Positions 27,725 through 36,232 of a stretch of DNA of 64,000 bases are shown one piece after another; the first letter of the stretch is position 1, and every line of letters starts with the position of its first letter. Location: contig NZ_JAPEPB010000001.1 of the NCBI RefSeq assembly GCF_026340565.1, positions 3,758,501 through 3,822,500 of the forward strand. The letters are read 5' to 3'. A program made the position numbers and the translations under genes. Under the pieces are notes generated by a model. That model saw only the letters and a list, made by a program, of their open reading frames with translations, searched no databases and was not told the origin of the DNA. The DNA comes from Kitasatospora sp. NBC_01287. Its GTDB lineage: Bacteria; Actinomycetota; Actinomycetes; Streptomycetales; Streptomycetaceae.

Positions 27725-28387
27725 ATGACCGTCGCTACCGAGCTCTCCGTACGCGCCCTGCTGCTGGACATGGACGGGACCCTGGTCGACTCGGACGCCG
27801 TGGTGGAGCGCTGCTGGCGGCGCTGGGCGGCCGAGCACGACCTGGACGCCGACCACGTGATGTCCGTGGTGCACGGCCGCCAGGGCCACCTGAGCATGGC
27901 GATCCTGCTGCCCGAGCGCCCGGTCGAGGAGAACCTCGCCGAGAACGCGGCGATGCTCGCCGCGGAGACCGCCGACACCGAGGGCGTGGTCGAGGTGCCC
28001 GGCGCCGCCGCCTTCCTGGCCGCCCTGGCCGGCCACCCGCACGCGTTGGTCACCTCCGCCGACCGCGCGCTCGCCCGCACCCGGATGGCCGCCGCGGGCC
28101 TGCCGATGCCCGCGCTCGCCGTCACCGCCGAGTCGGTCAGCGCCAGCAAGCCCGACCCGGAAGGCTTCCTCAAGGCCGCCGCCGAGCTGGGCATCGACCC
28201 GGCCGACTGCCTGGTCTTCGAGGACTCCGGCGCCGGCATCGCGGCCGCCCGCGCCGCCGGCATGCGGGTGGTCGGCGTCGGCCCGCGCGCCGCGGCCCAC
28301 GGCCCCACGGCGCTCGTGGCGACCCTGGAGCAGGTCCGACTCGCCCCGGGCCCCGACGGCACGGTGCTGGTCCGGCTCACCGCCTGA
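27725..28387 (+). CDS. HAD-superfamily phosphatase
   Basis: A 220-residue hydrolase of the beta-phosphoglucomutase/phosphatase branch. Motif I is LLLDMDGTLVDS with catalytic Asp15 and Asp17; motif II is LVTSAD; motif III/IV is KPDPEGFL and VFEDSGAGIAAARAAG. A helical cap lies between motifs I and II, as in phosphosugar phosphatases. GAGGAG precedes the ATG at 27725. It follows the deaminase by 40 nt and could supply the dephosphorylation step of the riboflavin pathway, which is speculative; a general sugar-phosphate phosphatase is equally likely. Confidence 0.9.
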   Translation: MTVATELSVRALLLDMDGTLVDSDAVVERCWRRWAAEHDLDADHVMSVVHGRQGHLSMAILLPERPVEENLAENAAMLAAETADTEGVVEVPGAAAFLAALAGHPHALVTSADRALARTRMAAAGLPMPALAVTAESVSASKPDPEGFLKAAAELGIDPADCLVFEDSGAGIAAARAAGMRVVGVGPRAAAHGPTALVATLEQVRLAPGPDGTVLVRLTA

Positions 28388-28402
28388 CGCCACACTGGGT
28401 CC

Positions 28403-28762
28403 GTGCCCAGCTCCGTCCGCACCCGCCGGATCTACGACCCGCCCGAGCCCTCGGACGGCCACCGCGTCCTGGTCGACCGGCTCTGGCCGCGCGGCGTCAG
28501 CAAGGAGCGCGCCGCCCTGGCCGAGTGGGCCAGGGACCTGGCGCCCTCCGACGAGCTGCGCCGCTGGTTCCACGCCGCCCCCGAGGAGCGGGCCGCGGAC
28601 TTCGCCCACCGCTACCGCACCGAACTCGACACCCCCGAGGCCCGCGCCCGCCTCACCGCCCTGGCCGCTCTCGCCGCTCACGCCCCGCTCACCCTGCTCA
28701 CGGCCAACCGCGACCCGGCGGGCGGTCACGTGCGGGTGCTGGTCGAACTGCTGACGGGGTGA
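28403..28762 (+). CDS. DUF488 family protein
   Basis: A 119-residue protein of the DUF488 (YeaO-like) family, function unknown. The family signature is VLVDRLWPRGVSKE followed by WARDLAPSDELRRWF, and the C-terminus contains LTLLTANRDP. GTG 28403 is the start used; it lies 15 nt after the HAD phosphatase stop, so the two may share a transcript. Its stop codon at 28760-28762 is also the last in-frame stop before the micro-ORF that precedes the RelE-like toxin gene. Confidence 0.88.
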   Translation: MPSSVRTRRIYDPPEPSDGHRVLVDRLWPRGVSKERAALAEWARDLAPSDELRRWFHAAPEERAADFAHRYRTELDTPEARARLTALAALAAHAPLTLLTANRDPAGGHVRVLVELLTG

Positions 28763-28861
28763 CCTACGGCCGAGACGTCGGCCCGGCCGACTTCCGCGAC
28801 GCCGGCGAGGCCCGCACTCCAGCCCCCTTCCGGCTCGCACGTTCGACCAGCACGGGTTCGC

Positions 28862-28930
28862 ATGGCGAATCCGGCAGCCGGCATCCCCATCGAGGACGTC
28901 ATGAGGGAGACACTGGCGCGCGATGAGTGA
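28862..28930 (+). CDS. 22-codon micro-ORF overlapping the RelE toxin gene; antitoxin remnant or micro-antitoxin
   Basis: ATG 28862 opens a frame of 22 residues (begins MANPAAGIP, ends TLARDE) whose stop overlaps the toxin start by 8 nt, the arrangement usual for an antitoxin gene. The frame is open upstream to 28763 without a good start. It is much shorter than any known RelB or Phd antitoxin (about 80 residues), so it may be the surviving 3' end of a deleted gene. No ribosome site is clear. Confidence 0.45.
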   Translation: MANPAAGIPIEDVMRETLARDE

Positions 28931-29189
28931 GTTCCGGACCGTCTTCCGACCCGAGGCTCAGGCCGAACTCCGGAAGATCCCTCGCGACATGGCGCTGCGC
29001 ATCCTGGCCAAGCTGACCGAGTTGGAGGCCGACCCCCTCGGCTTCAACACCACTGCGCCGGTGTCCCAGCCCGAGCGTGCCCGCCTACGCGTCGGCGACC
29101 ACCGCGTCGTCTACACGATCGACGACGGTGAACTGGTGGTATGGGTCGTCCACGTGGGGCATCGGTCCACCGTTCACGAGACCGGATGA
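28923..29189 (+). CDS. RelE/ParE-superfamily toxin, apparently without a full antitoxin
   Basis: An 88-residue protein of the RelE/ParE fold: FRPEAQAELRKIPRDMALRILAKLTELEADP at the N-terminus and LRVGDHRVVYTIDDGELVVWVVHVGHR at the C-terminus, including the conserved Arg-Val-Gly-Asp-xx-Arg segment. Such toxins cut ribosome-bound mRNA or target gyrase. No full antitoxin gene adjoins it; only a 22-codon frame overlaps its start. It may be neutralised by an antitoxin elsewhere, be inactive, or act with the micro-ORF. The next gene, a YoeB toxin, is convergent. Confidence 0.8.
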   Translation: MSEFRTVFRPEAQAELRKIPRDMALRILAKLTELEADPLGFNTTAPVSQPERARLRVGDHRVVYTIDDGELVVWVVHVGHRSTVHETG

Positions 29190-29257
29190 CCACTGACCCA
29201 GCGCCAGACCATCCAGCACCCGTCCAGCACGGTGGGACGACGTTCGGCGGCGGACGA

Positions 29258-29512
29258 TCAGTAGTGGTACCGGGCGGCGAGGATGATGATCTCCTCGTCC
29301 GTGACCAGGTAGACGAGGCGGTGCTCGTCATCGATCCGCCGTGACCAGGCCCCCGGCAGGTGATACTTCAGCGGCTCCGGCTTGCCGATGCCCGTGAAGG
29401 GGTCACGTCCGACGTCCTCGATGAGCTTGTTGATCCGGGCGAGCATCTTGCGGTCGTTCTTGAGCCAGGACGCGCAGTCCTCCCAGCCCTGCTCCTCGAA
29501 GACGAGCCTCAC
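29258..29512 (-). CDS. yoeB: Txe/YoeB-family mRNA-interferase toxin (module 1)
   Basis: An 84-residue YoeB toxin. The family hallmarks are [35 protein letters not shown], and the C-terminal [15 protein letters not shown] followed by ARYHY. Residues of the catalytic set seen in E. coli YoeB (Glu46, Arg65, His83) have counterparts in [14 protein letters not shown] and the terminal RYHY. Its ATG overlaps the antitoxin stop by 4 nt (ATGA). It is expected to cut translating mRNA when the YefM partner is degraded. Confidence 0.93.
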   Translation of the reverse strand: MRLVFEEQGWEDCASWLKNDRKMLARINKLIEDVGRDPFTGIGKPEPLKYHLPGAWSRRIDDEHRLVYLVTDEEIIILAARYHY

Positions 29513-29790
29513 GCGGCGCCCTTCCCCACATCTGCCGCGTCGGGGTCGATCAGCTCGCGTTCGGAGAGTCCGATACCACTGAGGGCGTTCTCGTACGCCT
29601 TGAGCAGGCGGCGGGCGTTCGCCGGCGAGCGCAAAAGGTAGGAACCTTCACGCAGGGCGGCGTAGTCCTCCGAGGAGACGAGTACGGCATTCCCGTGCTT
29701 GGAGACGATCTCGATGGCTTCGTGGTCGTCATTGACCTTCTTGATCAGTGGAAAGAGCTCCTTGCGGGCCTCGCTCGCAGTGATCGACAT
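29509..29790 (-). CDS. yefM: YefM/Phd-family antitoxin (module 1)
   Basis: A 93-residue antitoxin. The N-terminal DNA-binding part ([33 protein letters not shown]) is typical of Phd/YefM, and [19 protein letters not shown] is the toxin-binding segment shared with module 2. ATG 29790 is chosen over earlier frames because AAGGGG lies 8 nt upstream and the family starts here. It overlaps yoeB by 4 nt. A 24-bp inverted-repeat region 20 nt upstream is the likely autoregulatory operator. Confidence 0.93.
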   Translation of the reverse strand: MSITASEARKELFPLIKKVNDDHEAIEIVSKHGNAVLVSSEDYAALREGSYLLRSPANARRLLKAYENALSGIGLSERELIDPDAADVGKGAA

Positions 29791-29809
29791 GACATGAACC
29801 CCTTCGGAG

Positions 29810-29833
29810 AGTGGTACCGAATAACGTACCACT
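29810..29833. promoter_or_regulatory. Operator of yefM-yoeB module 1
   Basis: AGTGGTAC at 29810-29817 and GTACCACT at 29826-29833 are a perfect 8-bp inverted repeat with an 8-bp spacer that holds a possible minus-strand -10 (TACGTT, 29828-29823). GTAC-centred palindromes are the known YefM recognition pattern. Confidence 0.65.
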
Positions 29834-29960
29834 CCCATGGGTGGCCAGCCGAGTGAAGGCCGAAACGGTCCAGGCTGACCCGCACCCGACAGGAGGCCGC
29901 CGGCCGCCGGCTCCGGCGCGGCATCGGCGAAGCACGGACTCCGCACGGCCAGACACAACA

Positions 29961-29988
29961 GCCCGACCTGCCACCAGGCAGGTCGGGC
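29961..29988. terminator. Perfect 12-bp hairpin beside the ychF 3'-end copy
   Basis: Arms 29961-29972 and 29977-29988 pair around ACCA. It lies 18 nt beyond the stop codon of the short ychF-end copy at 30007, in the position a ychF terminator would have (the intact ychF has its hairpin at 30982-31027). Confidence 0.7.
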
Positions 29989-30006
29989 CGGACTTCTGAC
30001 ACATAG

Positions 30007-30025
30007 TCAGACGTTGAAGCGGAAC
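30007..30025 (-). repeat. Copy of the ychF 3' end (left repeat)
   Basis: TCAGACGTTGAAGCGGAAC matches 31038-31056 at 18 of 19 bases. Read on the minus strand it encodes the last YchF residues FRFNV and the stop; the one difference is a synonymous valine codon (GTC here, GTG in the intact gene). Such a synonymous change suggests descent from a different ychF allele rather than a fresh duplication. Confidence 0.8.
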
Positions 30026-30257
30026 GGATGACGGCCGAACCTAACCCCCGGAGAGCGGCCGATCATGCCGCCGACCAGGCATTTCCGAGTTGGTGAGCGA
30101 CGGCACACGACGGTCGCGATCGAGCGTTCTGCGGACTATCTGCGGACCGGCAGCGCCCTGGCCCCGGAAGAGGCCGCCCCGAGTCCAGGCCGCCGGCGAT
30201 CCCTCCTCGCGATGCCGGTTGAGGCCGCCCCGGGCCACCGGAGGGTCGCTCGCGCCC

Positions 30258-30286
30258 TTGTCGCCACACAAGTACGGGCGTACAGT
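30258..30286 (+). promoter_or_regulatory. Promoter of yefM-yoeB module 2
   Basis: -35 TTGTCG (30258-30263), 17-bp spacer, -10 TACAGT (30281-30286). GTACA at 30280-30284 and TGTAC at 30291-30295 form a palindrome overlapping the -10, and a third GTAC is at 30272, consistent with YefM autorepression. Confidence 0.6.
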
Positions 30287-30314
30287 TTCTTGTACCTACT
30301 GGAGGAGTCGAGTC

Positions 30315-30572
30315 ATGAAGACAATGACCTACTCGGAGTCCCGCGCCCGCTACGCCGAGGTGCTCAATGCGGTCACGGATGACCGCGAAGAGATAGTGAT
30401 CACTCGCGCCGGACACGAACCGGTGGTCATCGTCTCTCTGGAGGACTACCAGTCCCTCAAGGAGACCGCCTACCTGCTGCGCAGCCCCGCGAACGCTCGC
30501 CGCCTCCTGGCCTCCATCGAGGAATTGGAGAACGGCGGAGGGACCGTACGGGAGCTGGCGGACCCGGAGTGA
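30315..30572 (+). CDS. yefM: YefM/Phd-family antitoxin (module 2)
   Basis: An 85-residue antitoxin. The N-terminus MKTMTYSESRARYAEVLNAV and the segment EEIVITRAGHEPVVIVSLEDYQSL form the Phd-type DNA-binding fold; [20 protein letters not shown] is the toxin-binding part, identical at its core to module 1. GGAGGAG lies 7 nt before ATG 30315. The start is adjacent to a GTAC-rich operator, and the 3' end overlaps the toxin gene by 4 nt. The pair is closer to E. coli YefM-YoeB in pattern than module 1. Confidence 0.93.
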   Translation: MKTMTYSESRARYAEVLNAVTDDREEIVITRAGHEPVVIVSLEDYQSLKETAYLLRSPANARRLLASIEELENGGGTVRELADPE

Positions 30573-30829
30573 AGATCACCTTCGCCTCCCGAGCCTGGGA
30601 GGACTACCTGTGGTGGCAAGTCCAGGACCGCAAGATCCTCAAGCGGATCAACACACTCATTGCCGATGTCACGCGCAACGGCAACGAAGGGATCGGCAAA
30701 CCCGAACCACTCAAGCACGGATTCCAGGGTTACTGGTCACGTCGGATCAATGACGAGCACCGCTTGATCTACAAGGTCACCGACGACTCGATCCTGATCG
30801 CCCAGTGCCGCTACCACTACGAGAATTGA
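30569..30829 (+). CDS. yoeB: Txe/YoeB-family mRNA-interferase toxin (module 2)
   Basis: An 86-residue YoeB toxin with [55 protein letters not shown] and the C-terminal CRYHYEN. The catalytic Glu, Arg and His positions of the family are all present. GTG 30569 overlaps the antitoxin stop. A hairpin at 30863-30900 follows by 34 nt. Codon choice is visibly less GC-biased than in the surrounding core genes, consistent with acquisition. Confidence 0.94.
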   Translation: MKITFASRAWEDYLWWQVQDRKILKRINTLIADVTRNGNEGIGKPEPLKHGFQGYWSRRINDEHRLIYKVTDDSILIAQCRYHYEN

Positions 30830-30862
30830 GGCCGGCGACGCGGATCGTCGGCCAAGACACGA

Positions 30863-30900
30863 CAGGCGGCTCCCCGGACCGGTTCCCGGGAAGCCGCCTG
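30863..30900 (+). terminator. Terminator of yefM-yoeB module 2
   Basis: Fifteen-base arms 30863-30877 and 30886-30900 pair with one G-T or mismatch position around an eight-base loop, just after the toxin gene. Confidence 0.75.
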
Positions 30901-30981
30901 CTTGCCGCTCCAGGACAGTGCGCAACTCCGGAGCTCCGTCGGCACACCCCCGTGATCCGACCGCGAGGACCCGCACGGACC

Positions 30982-31027
30982 GGAGATGCCGCTCGGCCTG
31001 CTCGTAAGCAGCCCGAGCGGCATCTCC
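30982..31027 (-). terminator. Terminator of ychF
   Basis: A 21-bp stem with one mismatch: outer arms 30982-30996 and 31013-31027, continuing inward to a CGTA loop. It begins 10 nt beyond the ychF stop codon. Confidence 0.85.
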
Positions 31028-31037
31028 TGATGGTTCG

Positions 31038-31056
31038 TCACACGTTGAAGCGGAAC
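31038..31056 (-). repeat. ychF 3' end (right repeat, within the intact gene)
   Basis: TCACACGTTGAAGCGGAAC; partner of 30007-30025. Repeat plus intervening DNA spans about 1031 bp and carries the complete module 2 toxin-antitoxin operon and two terminators. Confidence 0.8.
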
Positions 31057-32111
31057 TCCACCACGTCGCCGTCCTGCATCACGTACTCCTTGCCCTCGAT
31101 CCGGGACTTGCCCTTGGCACGGGCCTCGGGGATGGAGCCGCACTCGACCAGGTCGCCGAAGGAGACGATCTCGGCCTTGATGAAGCCCTTCTGGAAGTCG
31201 GTGTGGATCACGCCGGCGGCCTCGGGGGCGGTGGCGCCCTTCTTGATGGTCCAGGCGCGCACCTCCTTGGGGCCGGCGGTGAGGTAGGTCTGCAGGCCCA
31301 GGGTGTCGAAGCCGACCCGGCCGAGGGTGGCCATGCCGGGCTCCTCCTGGCCCATCGACTGGAGCAGCTCAAGGGCGTCGGCGTCGTCCATGCCGATCAG
31401 CTCGGACTCGATCTTGGCGTTCAGGAAGATCGCCTCGGCCGGGGCGACCAGCCCGCGCAGGCTGTCCTTGAACTCCTCGTCCGTCAGCTCGTCCTCGTCC
31501 ACGTTGAAGACGTAGAGGAAGGGCTTGGTGGTGAGCAGGTGCAGCTCGCGGACCGAGGAGGCGTCGAAGCCGACCTCGAAGAGGGTCTTGCCGGACTCCA
31601 GCACCTTCTGCGCGGCCTCGGCGGCGGCCAGCATGGCGGCCGACTCCTTCTTGAGCCGGGCCTCCTTCTGCAGGCGGGGCAGCACCTTCTCGACCGACTG
31701 CAGGTCGGCGAGGATCAGCTCGGTGTTGATGGTCTCGATGTCGTCCTTGGGCGAGACCTTGCCGTCCACGTGGACCACATCGGGGTCGTTGAAGGCCCGG
31801 ATGACCTGGCAGATCGCGTCCGACTCGCGGATGTTGGCGAGGAACTTGTTGCCCAGGCCCTCACCCTCGGAGGCGCCGCGGACGATGCCCGCGATGTCCA
31901 CGAAGTCGACCGTGGCGGGCAGGATCCGCTCCGACTTGAAGATCTCGGCCAGCTTGGCCAGCCGGGCGTCCGGCACTCCGACCACGCCGACGTTCGGCTC
32001 GATGGTGGCGAACGGGTAGTTGGCCGCCAGGACGTCGTTCTTGGTCAGGGCGTTGAACAGGGTCGACTTGCCGACATTCGGCAGACCGACGATTCCGATC
32101 GTGAGCGACAT
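31038..32111 (-). CDS. ychF: Redox-regulated ATPase YchF (Obg-family)
   Basis: A 357-residue P-loop ATPase of the Obg family, conserved in nearly all bacteria and linked to ribosome function and oxidative-stress response. The N-terminus [23 protein letters not shown] carries G1; [13 protein letters not shown] is the G3 region. The G4 position reads NVDE (FVFNVDED), in line with the altered nucleotide specificity of YchF. A TGS-like domain ends FRFNV. The ATG at 32111 matches the family start. The last 19 nt are duplicated at 30007-30025. Confidence 0.97.
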   Translation of the reverse strand: MSLTIGIVGLPNVGKSTLFNALTKNDVLAANYPFATIEPNVGVVGVPDARLAKLAEIFKSERILPATVDFVDIAGIVRGASEGEGLGNKFLANIRESDAICQVIRAFNDPDVVHVDGKVSPKDDIETINTELILADLQSVEKVLPRLQKEARLKKESAAMLAAAEAAQKVLESGKTLFEVGFDASSVRELHLLTTKPFLYVFNVDEDELTDEEFKDSLRGLVAPAEAIFLNAKIESELIGMDDADALELLQSMGQEEPGMATLGRVGFDTLGLQTYLTAGPKEVRAWTIKKGATAPEAAGVIHTDFQKGFIKAEIVSFGDLVECGSIPEARAKGKSRIEGKEYVMQDGDVVEFRFNV

Positions 32112-32249
32112 GAAGCGCGATCCCGTGGGCTTGGAGGGCGTGGAGCGGCACCGTACGGGCCGACCGCCCAGTCTAACGGGGCAGGACACGCACGAGGTCT
32201 TGAGGCGTCATTACCCCGGGTGATGTTAATCGGACCGTACGTTGGGCAT

Positions 32250-32852
32250 GTGGAGCAGAGCATCCGAACCCAGCCGCCCGGGCCCCGGCCCCGACCGCCA
32301 GCCGGCGGCGGGTCCCGCGAGGCCGCCGTTCCGGGGCCGGCCGCGCCCCGCGATGCCGTCGCCGCACGGCCCTCCAGACTCCGGCCCGCCTCCGGTGCGG
32401 GCGCCCCGCTGGCCCGGCTGCGGCAGCGGGTGGCCCGGAGCGGGGCGGGGCCGGGGGCGGGCCGACCGGCGGGGCGCCCGGCCCGGCTGACCGGGATCGG
32501 CGCCGGCGTGCTGTCGGTGCTCGGCACGCTGGCCTTCGGGTTGCTCGACCAGGCGGTCTTCGGCGGCCTGGGGCTGCTCTTCGGATTCGGCTTCGTGCTG
32601 GTCTGCTTCCAGACCGCGGTGCGGGTCCGGCTCGCCGACCTGCCGGCCGCGCCGGTCAGCGGTCCGCTCGCCTTCGCGCTGACCGTGGCGCTGCTCGACC
32701 CGGTGACCGTGCCCGGGGTGGTCGGTCAGGTGCTGGCGATCTGCACCGGGCTGGCGCTGCGGGCGGCCTGGCTCTTCACCGGGACCGGCCTGGCGGCACT
32801 GATCGTCGCCGCGCGGTTCGTCGCCCAGCGCCGGATCCGCCGCAGCCGCTGA
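32250..32852 (+). CDS. DUF6542-type membrane protein
   Basis: A protein of about 200 residues found next to ychF in Streptomyces relatives; function unknown. Roughly 75 residues of Pro/Arg/Ala-rich cytoplasmic sequence precede four hydrophobic spans (LTGIGAGVLSVLGTLAFGLL; GLGLLFGFGFVLVCFQ; PLAFALTVALLDPV; AAWLFTGTGLAALIVAARFV). GTG 32250 is preferred because it gives a MEQ start like that of related proteins. An in-frame ATG at 32223 would add nine residues and put a TTA leucine codon in second place, which would make the gene bldA-dependent. Confidence 0.75.
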   Translation: MEQSIRTQPPGPRPRPPAGGGSREAAVPGPAAPRDAVAARPSRLRPASGAGAPLARLRQRVARSGAGPGAGRPAGRPARLTGIGAGVLSVLGTLAFGLLDQAVFGGLGLLFGFGFVLVCFQTAVRVRLADLPAAPVSGPLAFALTVALLDPVTVPGVVGQVLAICTGLALRAAWLFTGTGLAALIVAARFVAQRRIRRSR

Positions 32853-32926
32853 CGCAGCCTCAGCCCCCTGCCTTCCGCCCGCGACCGCCGGGCCACCAAG
32901 CAACCAGGCCACCGGGCCATCGGCCC

Positions 32927-33679
32927 TCAGCGTCCTGCCCTGTGCGCGGCCATCGCCGCACCGACGATCCCGGCGTCGTTGCGCAGCGCGGCCGGCACCA
33001 CCTTCGCCGTCCGCTCCTTGAGCAGCGGCAGGAACTTCTCGTGCTTGCGGCTGACACCGCCACCGATGATCACCAGTTGCGGTGAGAAGAGCCGGTCCAC
33101 CAGGTCCAGGTACTCGTCCACCCGGTCCGCCCACTCGGACCAGCTCAGCTCGTGGCGCTCCCGGGCCGCGGCCGAGGCCCGCCGCTCGGCGTCCTTGCCG
33201 CGCAGCTCCAGGTGGCCCAGCTCGGTGTTGGGCACCAGCGCCCCGTCCACGAAGAGCGCGCTGCCGATCCCGGTCCCGAAGGTCAGCACCAGCACCACGC
33301 CCGACTCGCCGCGGCCCGCGCCGTGCGCGACCTCCGCCAGGCCCGCCGCGTCCGCGTCGTTGAGCACGGTGGCGGGCAGGTCCAGCGCCTCCCGGAACAG
33401 GCCCTCGGCGTCGAGCCCGATCCAACCCTGGTCCACGTTGGCGGCGGTCCTGGTGTGCCCGCCCACCACCACGCCGGGGAAGGTCAGGCCGACCGGCCCC
33501 TGGTGGTCGAAGTGCTCGACCACCTCCTTGACCGCGGCCACCACCGACTCCGGCGAGGCCGGGTGCGGGGTGAGCACCTTGTGCCGGGGCACCGCGAGCT
33601 CGCCGCGCACCAGGTCCACCGGGGCGCCCTTGATACCCGAACCGCCGATGTCCACGCCGAACACTTCGGTTTCCGCCAC
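32927..33679 (-). CDS. ppgK: Polyphosphate-dependent glucokinase
   Basis: A 250-residue ROK-family kinase that phosphorylates glucose with polyphosphate (and usually ATP), typical of actinobacteria. The phosphate-binding motif DIGGSGIKG is at residues 10-18, [12 protein letters not shown] is the glucose and catalytic-Asp region, and [15 protein letters not shown] follows. Length equals that of mycobacterial PpgK. GTG 33679 is chosen because AGGAGG lies 6 nt upstream; an earlier start is possible. It is convergent with the DUF6542 gene and followed upstream by ispH on the same strand. Confidence 0.94.
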   Translation of the reverse strand: MAETEVFGVDIGGSGIKGAPVDLVRGELAVPRHKVLTPHPASPESVVAAVKEVVEHFDHQGPVGLTFPGVVVGGHTRTAANVDQGWIGLDAEGLFREALDLPATVLNDADAAGLAEVAHGAGRGESGVVLVLTFGTGIGSALFVDGALVPNTELGHLELRGKDAERRASAAARERHELSWSEWADRVDEYLDLVDRLFSPQLVIIGGGVSRKHEKFLPLLKERTAKVVPAALRNDAGIVGAAMAAHRAGR

Positions 33680-33802
33680 GTCGAGCCTCCTTGGCAAAAG
33701 ATCAGCGAACGGGACCAGCCGACCTTCACGGTACGAGAGACAACGGGCGAAAGCAGCTCGGAAGCTGCCACAGCATCAGCGGCATCGGCCCGCGCGCGGG
33801 CG

Positions 33803-34777
33803 TCAGAGCTTGCCGGCCGCCTCGGCGCGAAGGTCGCGGCGCAGCTCCTTGGGCAGCGAGAAGGTCAGCGTCTCCTCGGCCGTGCGAACCACCTGGACGT
33901 CCTCGAAACCGCGCTCGGCCAGCCAGGCCAGCACGCCCTGGACCAGGATCTCCGGCACCGAGGCGCCGCTGGTCACGCTGACCGTGGTGACGCCCGCCAG
34001 CCAGGCCTCCTGAAGCTCCTCGGCGAAGTCCACCAGGTGCGCGGCCTTGGCGCCGTACTCCAGGCCGACCTCGACCAGGCGCACCGAGTTGGAGGAGTTC
34101 TTGGAGCCCACCACGATCAGCAGGTCGGTCTCGGGGGCGATCTGCTTGACCACCACCTGGCGGTTCTGGGTCGCGTAGCAGATGTCGTCGCTGGGCGGGG
34201 AGACCAGCAGCGGGAAGCGCTTCTTCAGCTCGCCGACGGTGGCCATGGTCTCGTCCACCGAGAGCGTGGTCTGGGAGAGCCAGACCACCTTGGACTCGTC
34301 GCGCACCTCCACGTTGGCCACGTCCTCGGGGCCGTCCACCAGGTGGATCCGCTCCGGGGCCTCGCCCATGGTGCCGACCACCTCCTCGTGGCCCTCGTGG
34401 CCCACCAGCAGGATGTCGTAGTCCTCGTCGGCGAACCGGACGGCCTCCTTGTGCACCTTGGTCACCAGGGGGCAGGTGGCGTCGATGGTGGCGAGCTTGC
34501 CGGCCTTCGCCTCGTCGTGCACCGAGGGCGCCACGCCGTGCGCGGAGAAGACCACGATCGAGCCCTCGGGCACCTCCTCCGTCTCGTCGACGAAGATCGC
34601 GCCCTGCTTCTCCAGCGTCTGCACGACGTACTTGTTGTGGACGATCTGCTTGCGGACGTAGATCGGCGCCCCGTACTGCTCCAGGGCCTTCTCCACGGCG
34701 ATGACTGCGCGGTCGACGCCCGCGCAGTAGCCCCGGGGGGCGGCGAGCAGGACGCGGCGCTGAGCGGTGGTCGACAT
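33803..34777 (-). CDS. ispH: 4-Hydroxy-3-methylbut-2-enyl diphosphate reductase (IspH/LytB)
   Basis: A 324-residue iron-sulphur enzyme that catalyses the last step of the MEP isoprenoid pathway, giving isopentenyl and dimethylallyl diphosphates. The three cluster cysteines are in GYCAG (Cys18), DATCPLV and ICYATQNRQ. The substrate-site motifs SAHGVAP and [10 protein letters not shown] are present. ATG 34777 ([16 protein letters not shown]) gives the family length. Its products feed decaprenyl phosphate synthesis, which connects to the DprE operon in this window at the pathway level only. Confidence 0.97.
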   Translation of the reverse strand: MSTTAQRRVLLAAPRGYCAGVDRAVIAVEKALEQYGAPIYVRKQIVHNKYVVQTLEKQGAIFVDETEEVPEGSIVVFSAHGVAPSVHDEAKAGKLATIDATCPLVTKVHKEAVRFADEDYDILLVGHEGHEEVVGTMGEAPERIHLVDGPEDVANVEVRDESKVVWLSQTTLSVDETMATVGELKKRFPLLVSPPSDDICYATQNRQVVVKQIAPETDLLIVVGSKNSSNSVRLVEVGLEYGAKAAHLVDFAEELQEAWLAGVTTVSVTSGASVPEILVQGVLAWLAERGFEDVQVVRTAEETLTFSLPKELRRDLRAEAAGKL

Positions 34778-34875
34778 GGCCCCTATGGTACGGGCGGGCA
34801 CGGCGCCGGGTGCGCCGCACCGAAAAGGCCGTGGCGTGCGGACCGGACAGTGCGTCAGGTGTTCAAATCTGAAGA

Positions 34876-36222
34876 ATGAACGATCCAGCGGAGCCGAGCG
34901 GCCTGCGGCGCAGTCTCGGACTGCGCGACCTGGTGGTCTACGGACTGCTCTTCATCGCGCCGATGGCCCCGGTGGGCGTCTTCGGCGTGCTGGACGCCAA
35001 GAGCCGCGGGGCGGTGGCCGCGGTCTACCTGGCGGCCACGGTGGCGATGGGGTTCACCGCCTTCTCGTACGCGCAGATGGTCCGCGCGGTGCCGCGCACC
35101 GGCTCGGTCTTCGCCTACGCCAGGGCCGGGCTGGGCGAGCGCACCGGCTTCATCGCCGGCTGGCTGGCGATGCTCGACTACCTGCTGATCCCGGCGGTGG
35201 CCTACCTCTTCTCCGGCATCGCGCTGCACGCGCTGGTGCCCGGCGTCTCGCGCTGGGCCTGGACGGTGCTGGCGGTGCTGGTCACCACCGCGCTCAACCT
35301 GGCGGGCGTGCGCACCGCGGCGCGGGTGGGGTTCGCGGTGCTGGCGCTGGAGCTGGTGGTGCTGGCGGTCTTCGTGGCGGCGGCGCTGGTGGTGCTGGTC
35401 CGCGAAGGCGCGGCGCGGCCGCTGCTCTCCCCGCTGACCGGGGTCGGCGGCTTCTCCTCGTCCGCGGTGCTCAGCGCGGTGAGCGTGGCGGTGCTCTCCT
35501 ACCTCGGGTTCGACGCGATCGCCTCCTTCGTGGAGGAGGCGGTGGGTGCCTCCCGGGCGGTGGCCCGGGCGGTGCTGCTCTGCCTGGTGCTGGCCGGGGT
35601 GCTCTTCGTCGCGCAGACCTACCTGGCGGCGCTGCTGGAGCCGCTCACCCCCGAGCAGCTGGCCCGGCAGCCGGCGGCCCAGGGCTCGGCCTTCTACGAC
35701 ACGGTGGAGAGCGCGGTCGGGCACTGGCTGCACACCCTGGTCGCGGCGAGCAAGGCGATCGGGGCGGCCTTCGCGGCGCTGGCCGGGCAGGCCGCGGCCG
35801 GGCGGCTGCTCTTCGCGATGGGACGCGCCGGCTGGCTGCCGCGCGCGCTGGCGGCGGTGGACCCGGACTCGGGCGTGCCGCGGCCGGCGCTGCTCAGCGC
35901 CGCGCTGGTGACGCTGGCGGCGGCGGGCTGGGCGGCCGGGCGCGCGGACGGCCTCGACCACCTGACCTCGGTGGTGGACATCGGCGCGCTGGGCGCCTTC
36001 ACGCTGCTGCACGCCTCGGTGATCGGCTGGTACACCGTCAAGCAGGGCTCCCGGGACCGGGTGCGGCACCTGCTGGTGCCGGTGCTGGGCATCGCGGTGA
36101 TCGTCGCGGTGGTGGTGGAGGCCTCGCACACCGCGCAGCTGGTGGGGCTGGTCTGGCTGCTGGCCGGGCTGGCGCTGGTGGCGCTGCGGCGCGGCGGTCC
36201 CGTCGTCGGCGGCGGGCGCTAG
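34876..36222 (+). CDS. APC-family amino acid permease
   Basis: A 448-residue membrane transporter of the amino acid-polyamine-organocation family with about twelve hydrophobic spans. The first span region reads [22 protein letters not shown], the substrate-site unwinding helix of the family; [13 protein letters not shown] in the middle is the conserved sixth helix. Substrate cannot be assigned. The ribosome site before ATG 34876 is weak. It diverges from ispH, and xseA starts 11 nt after its stop, so co-transcription with xseA is likely. Confidence 0.88.
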   Translation: MNDPAEPSGLRRSLGLRDLVVYGLLFIAPMAPVGVFGVLDAKSRGAVAAVYLAATVAMGFTAFSYAQMVRAVPRTGSVFAYARAGLGERTGFIAGWLAMLDYLLIPAVAYLFSGIALHALVPGVSRWAWTVLAVLVTTALNLAGVRTAARVGFAVLALELVVLAVFVAAALVVLVREGAARPLLSPLTGVGGFSSSAVLSAVSVAVLSYLGFDAIASFVEEAVGASRAVARAVLLCLVLAGVLFVAQTYLAALLEPLTPEQLARQPAAQGSAFYDTVESAVGHWLHTLVAASKAIGAAFAALAGQAAAGRLLFAMGRAGWLPRALAAVDPDSGVPRPALLSAALVTLAAAGWAAGRADGLDHLTSVVDIGALGAFTLLHASVIGWYTVKQGSRDRVRHLLVPVLGIAVIVAVVVEASHTAQLVGLVWLLAGLALVALRRGGPVVGGGR

Positions 36223-36232
36223 CCTCGGACGC

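Larger units (their letters stand above)
29791..30314. other. Divergent intergenic region between two yefM-yoeB modules
   Basis: No gene is supported here. It holds the module 1 operator (29810-29833), a perfect hairpin (29961-29988), a 19-bp copy of the ychF 3' end (30007-30025), and the module 2 promoter (30258-30286) with GTAC motifs at 30272, 30280 and 30292. The sequence between 30026 and 30257 shows nothing recognisable. Confidence 0.6.

Noticed and set aside
28525..28926. Arg/Pro-rich frame overlapping DUF488 as a separate gene
   Set aside because: Composition typical of an out-of-frame shadow; no start signal or family match.
30026..31037. A complete integrative element at ychF
   Set aside because: No integrase, excisionase, replication or transfer gene is present; only the boundary repeats and the toxin-antitoxin cargo support mobility.
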